Below the pieces are notes generated by a model. The model saw only the letters and a list, made by a program, of their open reading frames with translations, ran no database searches and was not told the origin of the DNA. The position numbers were made by a program, and so were the translations under genes. Below, piece by piece: positions 55,829 through 63,997 of a DNA stretch of 64,000 bases. Source of the DNA: Clostridium_AI sp964409685. GTDB taxonomy: Bacteria; Bacillota; Clostridia; Lachnospirales; Lachnospiraceae. The stretch covers positions 6,617-70,616 of the forward strand of contig CAYPEJ010000025.1 in the NCBI GenBank assembly GCA_964409685.1, given 5' to 3'. The first letter of the stretch is position 1; each line of letters opens with the position of its first letter.

Positions 55829-57450
55829 TATATCGTATACGTTACTTTATTTTTACCTGTTTTCTTTGAGTGGTACAAGTTTTCATCTGCTTCATGAAAT
55901 GGATCTATTGATACAGTACTACATGTAACTCCGATACTAATGGTAATTCGATTGCCATACTCCCATTCTAATGCTTCTACGCTAGTTCGAATTCGTTCTG
56001 CTAACACTTCAATCTCTTCCCCAAAATTGACATCACACAACACCACAAATTCTTCTCCACCATAACGGAAAAACATTGACATCTTAGGCAGTTCTTTCAT
56101 AACTGTTTTTGAAACACGCTCTAAAACCGTATCTCCAAATGCATGACCATAAATATCATTACATTTCTTAAAATCATCAATATCAAAGATAATCATATAG
56201 AATGGCTGCTTACGATTCAACAATGCTTTGTAAACATTTTTCAGCTTAAAACGATTGTAGGCTCCTGTTAGAAAATCTGTCTGACTCTTATGAAGCACTC
56301 GAAACAACGCAAATACAATAATGGATACAACAACACCAATTAAGGTTACCGTTCCATAAGTAATGATACGCCTAATATATTCTTCCTGATAAATGGTTTC
56401 ATTTTGCGTGGAAATGTTATAAGTGTCCAACATAACACTTGCATTTAATTCTTTTGTTGCCTTTAATTCTCCACGATAGTAATCCAACATTTCTGCATCA
56501 TACTTTGCAATACGCTCCTCATCCCCGTAACCACATTTTTTCGCAAATTCTACAAATTCATCTACAAAAGACAGTTTCAACAAGTTGTAGGAATATGTCT
56601 CACAATAGGTCAAATAGGAATCAAAGAATTCATATGCACTCTCTAAATCACCATCTTTTATTGCCAACATACTTTTTACTTCATAAAATGGAAGTGCTAG
56701 GCTTACCATATTTACTAGGCTTGTATTATCAATGTAATCGTAGACACGTTCTAATGTTTCTCTACATGCTTCATATTTTCCTAATCCCAAATAGCATTTT
56801 GCCTTACTTATCTCCCAACTAATACGACAGTCTACAAAGCCCTCTCTATCACCAACTATTTCTTGTGCCAATTCAATACATTCCAGCGCACGATCATAAC
56901 TTCCCCTTTGGGACATACTTTCTGCTAAATTCGTATAAATATAACCGTGAGTTGTCATTGCAACCTCTTCACTCACCTGCACATCTAATACATCTTGCAA
57001 AATTTCTTCCGCTTTTTCATAAGCAGTAATGTTAATTAATGTTGCACTCAAATTTACAGACGTCATAATAAGAGGCATATCATCATGCACTCGTTCGAAA
57101 TAGTACATAGACTTACACATATAAGAAATGCTTTCTTCTGTATTATTAATAACCCCATTCATAATTGCAAGCATATTGCTGGCAAGACCTCTATTCTGTT
57201 CTGTTAATAGTACTTCATCCAAATAACTTTGTAATTTTGCAGATTCTTCTTGGAATAATTCTACCGACATGGTAACAGTTGTTGCATACTCTTCAAACTC
57301 ACGATTAATTCGAAGTCGAGTATGCTTAATAGAAATATAAGTAAATAAAATAAGTAGGACTAAAAAAATCCCACAGCCTGTGAGTATAACACGATTTGTT
57401 AGATTATGTTTATGTGATTTCATTTTCTTTTGCAATATCTTGTTCTTCAT
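55828..57450 (-). CDS. Membrane diguanylate cyclase with TPR sensor domain
   Basis: Makes cyclic di-GMP. The 540-residue protein has an N-terminal helix (about 20-42), an extracytoplasmic part of about 300 residues with helical TPR-like repeats (INITAYEKAEEILQDVL, GSYDRALECIELAQEI, LGKYEACRETLERV), a second helix (about 355-378), and a cytoplasmic GGDEF domain. The domain has DFLTGAYNR, IIFDIDDFKKCND, and FRYGGEEFVVL, the active-site GGEEF. An RxxD inhibitory site is not evident. It converges on the surface-protein gene, whose expression it might influence through c-di-GMP, but this is inference. Confidence 0.92.
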   Translation of the reverse strand: MKNKILQKKMKSHKHNLTNRVILTGCGIFLVLLILFTYISIKHTRLRINREFEEYATTVTMSVELFQEESAKLQSYLDEVLLTEQNRGLASNMLAIMNGVINNTEESISYMCKSMYYFERVHDDMPLIMTSVNLSATLINITAYEKAEEILQDVLDVQVSEEVAMTTHGYIYTNLAESMSQRGSYDRALECIELAQEIVGDREGFVDCRISWEISKAKCYLGLGKYEACRETLERVYDYIDNTSLVNMVSLALPFYEVKSMLAIKDGDLESAYEFFDSYLTYCETYSYNLLKLSFVDEFVEFAKKCGYGDEERIAKYDAEMLDYYRGELKATKELNASVMLDTYNISTQNETIYQEEYIRRIITYGTVTLIGVVVSIIVFALFRVLHKSQTDFLTGAYNRFKLKNVYKALLNRKQPFYMIIFDIDDFKKCNDIYGHAFGDTVLERVSKTVMKELPKMSMFFRYGGEEFVVLCDVNFGEEIEVLAERIRTSVEALEWEYGNRITISIGVTCSTVSIDPFHEADENLYHSKKTGKNKVTYTI

Positions 57451-57584
57451 ACTTCATCACTTTCATTATTATTACATAATTATACGTTATTGGACTTTTT
57501 TAGACAAGATTGATATTCTTGCCATTTTGTCTAATATCGATTTTATGTAGAGAAATGAATAGCAAGCAATTTCTATACAAAAAG

Positions 57585-57620
57585 AAACGATGCTAGATTT
57601 CTACATCTAACACCGTATCT
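57585..57620 (-). terminator. Probable terminator of the ECF sigma operon
   Basis: TAGAT pairs with ATCTA with further interrupted pairs (GAT/ATC, TG/CA), followed on the minus strand by TTTCTTTTTG. It follows the last gene of the operon by a few bases. Confidence 0.4.
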
Positions 57621-57623
57621 TTT

Positions 57624-57947
57624 CTATCCAATATGAAAATTCCCTTCACGAATCGCATACTGTATCACCATATCCGCACCAGCCATTCCCATTGCAAATA
57701 CTGCCATCACAATAACCAAAAAGATAGCTCCACCATCATACACCACATCTTCCTCTCTCCGTGATGCAATCAGCATTTCCAAACCAAGCAATACTAATAT
57801 TAACGGCCAACAACGAAATATCATTACATAACTTATCGTTGGCAGAAACATATGCAGCAAAAACAACATTCCTATAATGATTAACAAAATAGCTGCTGTA
57901 AAAGTTCCTACCCTACGCTTCTTCTGCACTTTCATTTGTTCCATCAT
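57624..57947 (-). CDS. LiaI/LiaF-type small membrane protein
   Basis: A 107-residue protein with three or four helices. The segment LLIIIGMLFLLHMF...CWPLILVLLGLEMLI is the pattern of the LiaF-like transmembrane region (DUF5668) in envelope stress systems. The start is one of several ATGs; 57947 is chosen since AAGGG lies nine bases upstream. It overlaps the preceding gene by about 35 bases, so the genes are coupled. It probably senses or buffers envelope state with the sigma factor encoded upstream. Confidence 0.7.
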   Translation of the reverse strand: MMEQMKVQKKRRVGTFTAAILLIIIGMLFLLHMFLPTISYVMIFRCWPLILVLLGLEMLIASRREEDVVYDGGAIFLVIVMAVFAMGMAGADMVIQYAIREGNFHIG

Positions 57948-58566
57948 TTTCACCATCCCTTAATAATAGAGACACATCCAACTGTGTAACTTCATCTTCA
58001 TATACATTTTCGTCTACATTTTCTTGTTCATCTTCTCGAAACAACTCTTTCTTCTTACCACGAATCATACGTAACCCAACATAAACAATCGCAAGCCCTA
58101 TCACAGATCTTAAAACCAATTCTTCTAGCATAACAACATGATAATAGAACTCATCCGGCATAACTAATCGTAATCCACTAAATGCCCCATGAAACAATAT
58201 ATATCCACCAATTACAATGAGCACGTATGCAATCCACTTTTGATTCCATTTTTGATTCCACTTTTCCTCTTTCATATGTTTACTCATAAATGCTTCGATA
58301 TCAATGACATAGTCATCTTCCATTTGTTCTAATTCCTCGACGGTTAGACTCGCTAGATTTCTCGCATGAAAGAAACTATAAAACCACGAGATACATCCTA
58401 TAAATAGTAGCGGACCAATATTTAAAGTCATTGCAAAAAAACAAATAGCCACAAATAATGTCATCAAACTAAGTCCTGCCTTCATAAATCCCATATACAT
58501 CTCTGCTGCACCTGGAATAAAGGACAAACAAAATGTCCAAAATCTACTTTTCTTCTGCTTTTTCAT
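57913..58566 (-). CDS. Unknown membrane protein of the ECF sigma operon
   Basis: A 217-residue protein. A first hydrophobic hairpin (about residues 10-65; FIPGAAEMYMGFMKAGL resembles a TM2-type start) is followed by a cytoplasmic loop, two more helices (about 110-175), and a very acidic tail (DEQENVDENVYEDE). GGAGG lies seven bases before the ATG. It overlaps the anti-sigma gene by 23 bases and the LiaI-like gene by about 35. The function is unknown; the operon points to envelope stress. Confidence 0.75.
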   Translation of the reverse strand: MKKQKKSRFWTFCLSFIPGAAEMYMGFMKAGLSLMTLFVAICFFAMTLNIGPLLFIGCISWFYSFFHARNLASLTVEELEQMEDDYVIDIEAFMSKHMKEEKWNQKWNQKWIAYVLIVIGGYILFHGAFSGLRLVMPDEFYYHVVMLEELVLRSVIGLAIVYVGLRMIRGKKKELFREDEQENVDENVYEDEVTQLDVSLLLRDGENDGTNESAEEA

Positions 58567-58999
58567 TTCTCAATTCCTCCTTACCAATTAATAAATTTGT
58601 TATTCGCTCAAACTGATCGCATATCTGATTTGACTTATCTGTAATCTTAGAAGAAATCCCATCTGAATTTCTAAAAGACTTCGCATATGCATTTTCCTTC
58701 AAAATACTCTCACGACTATATTTCTCCACTCTCTCTTCCGTCACCCTTATATTCATCGGAGTTGTGAATAGAATCGCAACTGCTGCTGCCGAAGCAAGTG
58801 CCACCTTACATCCATAACGTACAAACTGTTTTCTAGCACTCATTTTTTGCTTCACAGACTTCAATCGTTTCTCTTCTCTAGCCTGTGACAAAATCTTATC
58901 TTTCAAATACACTGGCGCTTCTAACAATGGTTCCTCTTCCACTTCAGCAATTAATTGAAACAATTCTTCATCTGATAAATACCTATTGTCTTGCTTCAT
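58544..58999 (-). CDS. Putative anti-sigma factor with one membrane helix
   Basis: A 151-residue protein whose gene starts directly after the sigma factor stop codon, the usual position of the cognate anti-sigma factor. An N-terminal cytoplasmic segment of 60 residues (acidic LSDEELFQLIAEVEEE) would bind the sigma factor. A single helix at about 65-83 and a 65-residue external segment follow. No zinc-binding HxxxCxxC motif is seen, so it is not a ZAS-type. AAAGGAG lies in the end of the sigma gene. Confidence 0.75.
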   Translation of the reverse strand: MKQDNRYLSDEELFQLIAEVEEEPLLEAPVYLKDKILSQAREEKRLKSVKQKMSARKQFVRYGCKVALASAAAVAILFTTPMNIRVTEERVEKYSRESILKENAYAKSFRNSDGISSKITDKSNQICDQFERITNLLIGKEELRNEKAEEK

Positions 59000-59539
59000 T
59001 TATTCACGCTCCTTTCCGTACACCTTCCTCAACATTTCCCTAGCTCGGTAGATTTGAGTCTGAACTGTCTTTCGATTCCTCTTAAGCACCACTGATATTT
59101 CTTCTGGATTCTTTTCTTCATAGAAATATAACGTTGCAACTTCGTCATACGGCGGCTTCAACCGCTTGCATTCTTTGAGCAGTTTCGCCCTGACTTCATT
59201 TTCTATATATAATGATTCTGGTGTAGCACTTACATCTTGCTTACACTCCAAACTGATATCCTCTGTGGGAATCACCTTTCTTCCTGCCTGCTTTTGATAA
59301 TCTATGCATTTATTGGTTGCAATCCTACATATCCATGCTTTCTCATTTCCACCTTGAAAAGAACTTCGATTGCGAAAGGCAGATAAAAAGGTTTCCTGCG
59401 TTAAATCTTCAGCAATATAATAATCTGTTGTTAACTTATAACAAATGGAGAATATCAGATTCTGATATCGGTCAATCAGCTCTGCTAAATATTCTTCTCC
59501 TTCGATTCTATCCACCTCCACTAATATTTTTGAATGCAT
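59000..59539 (-). CDS. ECF RNA polymerase sigma factor
   Basis: A 179-residue sigma-70 family member of the extracytoplasmic function type. Region 2 has LIDRYQNLIFSICYKLTTDYYIAEDLTQETFLSAFRN with the DLTQETF core, and AWICRIATNKCIDYQK. Region 4 has NPEEISVVLKRNRKTVQTQIYRARE, a helix-turn-helix. Only regions 2 and 4 are present. The annotated start is ATG at 59539, with no ribosome site and a -10 only six bases upstream. GGAGGTGG lies seven codons downstream of the ATG without a standard start codon at the right distance, so translation may be leaderless. It heads an operon with its anti-sigma factor and two membrane proteins. Confidence 0.88.
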   Translation of the reverse strand: MHSKILVEVDRIEGEEYLAELIDRYQNLIFSICYKLTTDYYIAEDLTQETFLSAFRNRSSFQGGNEKAWICRIATNKCIDYQKQAGRKVIPTEDISLECKQDVSATPESLYIENEVRAKLLKECKRLKPPYDEVATLYFYEEKNPEEISVVLKRNRKTVQTQIYRAREMLRKVYGKERE

Positions 59540-59545
59540 TCATAT

Positions 59546-59575
59546 ATTATAACGAATTGATTTTCAAATTGTCTT
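59546..59575 (-). promoter_or_regulatory. Promoter of the ECF sigma operon
   Basis: A perfect TATAAT at 59546-59551 and AAGACA 18 bases upstream on the minus strand. The start point would fall at or near the ATG itself. Confidence 0.4.
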
Positions 59576-59595
59576 CAACTTTATTAATCTTTTTC

Positions 59596-59634
59596 AAAAA
59601 AATTTGTGAGCAGACGAATCTACTCACAAATTTG
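59596..59634 (-). terminator. Terminator after the GGDEF/EAL gene
   Basis: AAATTTGTGAG pairs perfectly with CTCACAAATTT around a short loop, followed by seven T residues on the minus strand. Confidence 0.9.
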
Positions 59635-59654
59635 CATATACTATATCTTTTCTT

Positions 59655-62600
59655 TTATAATAACTTTTCAAACTCACTCATTGGCATTGGCTTGTAGAAA
59701 TAGTAACCCTGAGCATAATCACAATTTTCATTGGTGATGTAATCTACTTGTTCTTGTGTCTCAATTCCTTCACAGACAATTGTAAAGTCTAGTCGCTTTG
59801 TTAATTGAACAATTGCCGATATAATCGTTCGATTCTTTTTATCCAATGGTGTATTCATAAAGAATTTACCGTCTATCTTAATAATGTCCAAAGGCATACT
59901 CGACATAATATTCAACGTGGAATAGCCTGTACCAAAGTCGTCCATAGAAATTACAAAACCTTTCGCGCGAATCTTTGACATCATCGCAATCATTCGGTCA
60001 ACCTTATCAAAGAATACACTTTCTGTTATTTCTACTTCCACTAGATTATGTGGTATTCCATATGAATCCACAAGGGTTTCAAAATAATCTGGAAATTCAT
60101 CATCTAATAAATGTACTCTCGATACATTGATGGAAATCGTAGGCAAGGTTTTTCCTTCATCCAACCATTTTCGCATCTGAGCAAATAAAATGTTGTAAAC
60201 TTCATTGTCTATCTCAACAACCATTCCATTTTTCTCGGAAAGTGGTATAAATTTCCCTGGCGAAACCATGGTTCCATCTGGCTTAATCCAACGAACCAAC
60301 GCTTCTGCACCACCAATTTTTCTAGTATCCAGCGCAACTTTTGGTTGTATGTACACTTGGAACTGTTCTGTCTTTAAGGCCTCAATAATATCACGTTCTA
60401 ACTGTAGTTCCTCCATCTCCTGCTTTTCATATTCCTTCGTGTAAACAAAGAAGGTGTGATCCCCACTAAACAATTGATATGCTTTTTTTCTCGCCTTATT
60501 CGCCTTATCCAATATGGCACTAATAGAGTAGTCATCTTCTGTTATCTCATATATCCCGCAGATACCATACATATTCATAGTCGGATAAATGGTTCTAAGG
60601 AAAATCTCCGCCGTCTTACACATATGATAGGTTCGTTCCGTCATTTGGTCTAGGTTCTGTTCCTCTACCATTATGATAAAGTCATCGCCCTTAATTCGAC
60701 AAATCAACTCATATTTCGATAACGTATCCTTAAAACGGTTGGCAAGCAACTTAATGACCATATCCCCAATTTCAAAGCCAAACTCATCATTAATTCGCGC
60801 AAAATCCTTGATACCAAAGTATAAGACCGCATAACGTCTATCCGACTGAGAAATATTTTTAATAGCTTCCGCATAGAACTTATCATAGGATAACGTTCCT
60901 GTGAGCTGATCCGTAGACCTTACTCTCTCTAAAAATGCAGTAACATCACTCCAACAAAGTAGATATTCCTTTCTCGAATTCTCTCTTTCTACAATAGAAA
61001 CACTTGTAGTAAGCCATGTATTGAATTTTTCACTATAAAATTCAGTAGCAAACTGTTCCATTCCATCTGCCAATCCAGCAATCGGACAGTTGACACAAGG
61101 TTTTTTCTGATTCATAACCGCCTCATAGCATTTCTTTCCAACGGCAATAGACGGAAATAGCTCATATGCATAATGACTTACATATCGTACCTCGTAAGTC
61201 TCAGGATCAATCACATAATAGGTTAATTTATGACTATCCAAAGCTTTTTGATTGTACAGCAATTCATCTTGTATCTCTTCTTTTGTACGAAGTTTTTTAA
61301 TATAACTAGATACCATCTTTGAAATACAAGATAACGTTGAAATCTGACTTTGTCTCCAATCATTTTCACTATCACCTAATTCATAAGTGATAACACCTAA
61401 CAATTCTTCTCCATCTAAAATTGGAAATTGAACAAACTTTGTAGTTTTATCCTCACCTGTTGAATACATCTGGATGAAATCAGATTCTCCCGCATCTTGA
61501 CTTATATTATGAATATACATCTTCAAGCTATAGAAACGTTCTTCTATCATTCTCCAATTCTTAGTATAGTATTCTTCCAATTCCATTTTTGCACGATGAC
61601 ATTCTTGCTTTCTTGTCCACAGCTTAAAGAGGCTAGCCTCTTTCTTTTGTGCGGAATACTCAATGATAGAAATTCTGTATAAAGAATAATAAATACCAAT
61701 CTCCATCATGATATTCTGAATAGCTACCCCAACATCATCTGCTGTTGTTATTGTCTCGAATGAATAATCAAATAGGTTGGTATCAATGTTGTCCATATTC
61801 TTATTGATAATCTCATTTGTATTTTCATGACCTTTTAACTCATGTTGGGTAATCTCATACTTTAGATTTTTATCATAGGCACAGAACTGATTTCTTCCTT
61901 TGCTCTTTGCCTGATAAAGCGCTAAGTCCGCACTTCGAAATAGTGCATCATAGCTTTGTGCATCCTTTGGAAATACAGAATAACCAACACTTACTGTAAC
62001 CAAGCGTTTATTTTCCATATAAATACAGCTGCCTCTTGATACTATTTTTTGTGCAATTCGTTCTGCATCCGCATAGGCTTTTATATTAGGAACAAATACT
62101 AAAAATTCATCTCCACCAACTCGTCCCACAATATCTGCCGAACTAAATAATGCTAAAATCATATTGGAAAAACGTATCAACAAATTGTCACCGCACATAT
62201 GCCCCCAAGTATCATTTACTTCTTTAAAATTATCTAAGTCAATAAGAAAAAAGGCATGCTGAACTCGTTCACCAGAGGTATCTTCCAATACCTTTTCAAT
62301 TAACGTTCTAGTATGTGCCTTGTTATACAACTTCGTAAGTCCATCAATATTCGCTTTTCTTGCTAGAATCTCTAATTCCTCTTTCTCCTTCGTAACATCT
62401 AATGTCTTCCCCACTACTCTCTTTGGCTTTCCATTTTCGTCAAAATATGTATTCCCTGTATATCTAAGCCAGATAAATGTCTGATAATCTGTTACTGCTC
62501 TCAAATCATATTGAAAGCCACTTTCCCCATTATCCATGCTGTCGCAATACGCTTCAAATATTTTAATATCCTCTGGATGGACTATGCCCCATCCCAACAC

Positions 62601-62816
62601 CGTATCCCTATAATTCGGAATCAGCAAATTTTCATTTTCCCAGATTCCATGTAATTTCTTACTCTGATTCAAACACTTTGTCTCTATATCATATTCCCAT
62701 AAACCACAATCAGTAGAATCTGCTAAAATCGAATATTTTATCTTTGTAATATCAAGCTCATGCTCTAACTCCTGGATACGTTGCATTAAACGCAATTTTT
62801 CTTCCGAATCTTGCAT
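59655..62816 (-). CDS. PAS-GGDEF-GAF-PAS-GGDEF-EAL cyclic di-GMP protein
   Basis: A 1053-residue cytoplasmic protein with both c-di-GMP synthesis and degradation domains. In order: a short coiled coil, a PAS domain (about 28-145), a GGDEF domain with intact GRVGGDEFLVF (near 240), a GAF-like region (about 350-520), a second PAS-like region (about 545-640) containing CVNCPI, a second GGDEF with the altered motif RIKGDDFIIM, and an EAL domain. The EAL set is complete: GAEALVRW, INVSRVHL, VEITESVF, MDDFGTGYS, KIDGKFF, CEGIETQEQ. It is likely an active phosphodiesterase; cyclase activity of the first GGDEF is also possible. The CxxC in the second PAS might sense redox. Confidence 0.92.
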   Translation of the reverse strand: MQDSEEKLRLMQRIQELEHELDITKIKYSILADSTDCGLWEYDIETKCLNQSKKLHGIWENENLLIPNYRDTVLGWGIVHPEDIKIFEAYCDSMDNGESGFQYDLRAVTDYQTFIWLRYTGNTYFDENGKPKRVVGKTLDVTKEKEELEILARKANIDGLTKLYNKAHTRTLIEKVLEDTSGERVQHAFFLIDLDNFKEVNDTWGHMCGDNLLIRFSNMILALFSSADIVGRVGGDEFLVFVPNIKAYADAERIAQKIVSRGSCIYMENKRLVTVSVGYSVFPKDAQSYDALFRSADLALYQAKSKGRNQFCAYDKNLKYEITQHELKGHENTNEIINKNMDNIDTNLFDYSFETITTADDVGVAIQNIMMEIGIYYSLYRISIIEYSAQKKEASLFKLWTRKQECHRAKMELEEYYTKNWRMIEERFYSLKMYIHNISQDAGESDFIQMYSTGEDKTTKFVQFPILDGEELLGVITYELGDSENDWRQSQISTLSCISKMVSSYIKKLRTKEEIQDELLYNQKALDSHKLTYYVIDPETYEVRYVSHYAYELFPSIAVGKKCYEAVMNQKKPCVNCPIAGLADGMEQFATEFYSEKFNTWLTTSVSIVERENSRKEYLLCWSDVTAFLERVRSTDQLTGTLSYDKFYAEAIKNISQSDRRYAVLYFGIKDFARINDEFGFEIGDMVIKLLANRFKDTLSKYELICRIKGDDFIIMVEEQNLDQMTERTYHMCKTAEIFLRTIYPTMNMYGICGIYEITEDDYSISAILDKANKARKKAYQLFSGDHTFFVYTKEYEKQEMEELQLERDIIEALKTEQFQVYIQPKVALDTRKIGGAEALVRWIKPDGTMVSPGKFIPLSEKNGMVVEIDNEVYNILFAQMRKWLDEGKTLPTISINVSRVHLLDDEFPDYFETLVDSYGIPHNLVEVEITESVFFDKVDRMIAMMSKIRAKGFVISMDDFGTGYSTLNIMSSMPLDIIKIDGKFFMNTPLDKKNRTIISAIVQLTKRLDFTIVCEGIETQEQVDYITNENCDYAQGYYFYKPMPMSEFEKLL

Positions 62817-62868
62817 CCTTATTCCTCCCCAAGAAAATTTAGCGTAATATATAAATACAACTAACTTT

Positions 62869-62897
62869 ATTATACGATAAAAAAACTATAATGAAAA
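62869..62897 (-). promoter_or_regulatory. Promoter of the GGDEF/EAL gene
   Basis: TTTTCA and a perfect TATAAT separated by 17 bases on the minus strand; the leader would be about 46 bases. Confidence 0.55.
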
Positions 62898-62971
62898 CAT
62901 TTTTGTGCTAATTCATTAAACTTATTCCGATTTTTCATTCAATTCCTCTTATATTTTTCTAAATAATGCCC

Positions 62972-63024
62972 AAAAAAATATGTGCGAAGCATTCAACTTT
63001 CCAAACAATTAACACTTCACACAT
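62972..63024 (-). terminator. Terminator after the CarD-type gene
   Basis: ATGTGTGAAG pairs with CTTCGCACAT (one G-T pair), with a 25-base loop, and ATTTTTTT follows on the minus strand. Confidence 0.85.
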
Positions 63025-63062
63025 AATTTTACAATCCGTTCAATATCATTTTCCAAAGTAAT

Positions 63063-63566
63063 CTATCTATTGTCAATACGCTTCATAATATACGCTTCCA
63101 CTTCATCCTTTTTCAAATTCAATGCTATGGACAATTCAGAAAATAAGTTATCCTCCGCCTGCTTAAAATATCTTTCATCCGTCGAAGTCATCTTTCTGCC
63201 CTGTTCCTTCCTATCCTGCTCCCTAGCATAAAGTGTCTTAATCATTCGCACCCACTCTCTGCAATCGCAAGTACGAATGGTCTTCTTATAAATCTCTTCA
63301 CGACTTCTATCATCTGCTATAGAAAGTAGCTCTATATTTGGCATATCATCAATCAACTCACTAGCCTCTTCTCCCGTCAATACCCTACGCATAACCACCT
63401 TATTATTTTCCACTGGAGAATATATCTTACCACCAGACGTATTCTGTGGTATCAACACATAATACAACTTATCCTGCTTCACATCCGACAATGAAAGGGT
63501 TGTCGTATCTTCCACCATACATATCCCATTTTGTCCATACACAATATATTCGCCTTTTTCAAACAT
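63063..63566 (-). CDS. CarD family transcriptional regulator
   Basis: A 167-residue protein with an N-terminal CarD/CdnL/TRCF RNA-polymerase interaction domain: FEKGEYIVYGQNGICMVED, LYYVLIPQNTSGGKIYSPVENN. A C-terminal helical domain with SREEIYKKTIRTCDCREWVRMIKTLY and FSELSIALNLKKDEVEAYI binds promoter DNA in the family. The start at 63566 is chosen because AGGAGG lies eight bases upstream; a 48-codon longer frame has no support. It probably adjusts initiation at many promoters. A terminator-like hairpin lies in its leader. Confidence 0.9.
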   Translation of the reverse strand: MFEKGEYIVYGQNGICMVEDTTTLSLSDVKQDKLYYVLIPQNTSGGKIYSPVENNKVVMRRVLTGEEASELIDDMPNIELLSIADDRSREEIYKKTIRTCDCREWVRMIKTLYAREQDRKEQGRKMTSTDERYFKQAEDNLFSELSIALNLKKDEVEAYIMKRIDNR

Positions 63567-63637
63567 AGCTCTGCCTCCTAAAATCATCACATCATCATCC
63601 AAGTACTTCTCAGCACTTCCACCATCTATAAAGCAAC

Positions 63638-63678
63638 AAAAAAGAACCGAAACACTCACCCCACGAGCAAACCAGTTC
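63638..63678 (-). terminator. Terminator-like hairpin in the CarD leader
   Basis: GAACTG pairs with CGGTTC (one T-G pair), with an inner CTC/GAG pair, and six T residues follow on the minus strand. It sits about 70 bases before the CarD start, so it may attenuate the gene or end a transcript from the right. Confidence 0.45.
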
Positions 63679-63917
63679 TCCCCCCAAATATATCTATAAC
63701 TCCAATCCAAAATATCTGATAAACTAATTCTAACAAATTATTTCACTTCATGTAAGCGAAATTTAAGAAATCTATACTTTTTTGTATAATATTAAAAATA
63801 ACTTGTAGCCACCTATTGTGCAAAATTACTCGTTTCTACTTATAGCTTACTGAAAGGAACAAAGTGTGTGCATCCTGCCCCTGCTTTTTAGGGACTTTTT
63901 AATTCCTAGGAATAAAA

Positions 63918-63946
63918 AAACCATTTGCCCAAAAAGCAAATGGTTT
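63918..63946. terminator. Hairpin, possible terminator
   Basis: AAACCATTTGC pairs with GCAAATGGTTT around a short C/A loop. On the minus strand TTTATT follows. It may end a gene lying beyond the window. Confidence 0.6.
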
Positions 63947-63957
63947 CAGACTGTTGA

Positions 63958-63997
63958 CAAAGTGGTCTTAGGATTTGAAAATCCTAAGACCACTTTG
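63958..63997. repeat. Long perfect inverted repeat at the window edge
   Basis: CAAAGTGGTCTTAGGAT and its exact complement, 17 bases each, are separated by six bases. An extra T-A pair would make an 18-pair stem with a TGAA loop. No T tract follows inside the window. It is too long for an ordinary terminator and could be a mobile-element end or a folded small RNA. Confidence 0.8.

Noticed and set aside
63567..63710. 48-codon N-terminal extension of the CarD-type gene
   Set aside because: It begins with TTG without a ribosome site, and the family domain starts exactly at the ATG at 63566, which has AGGAGG.
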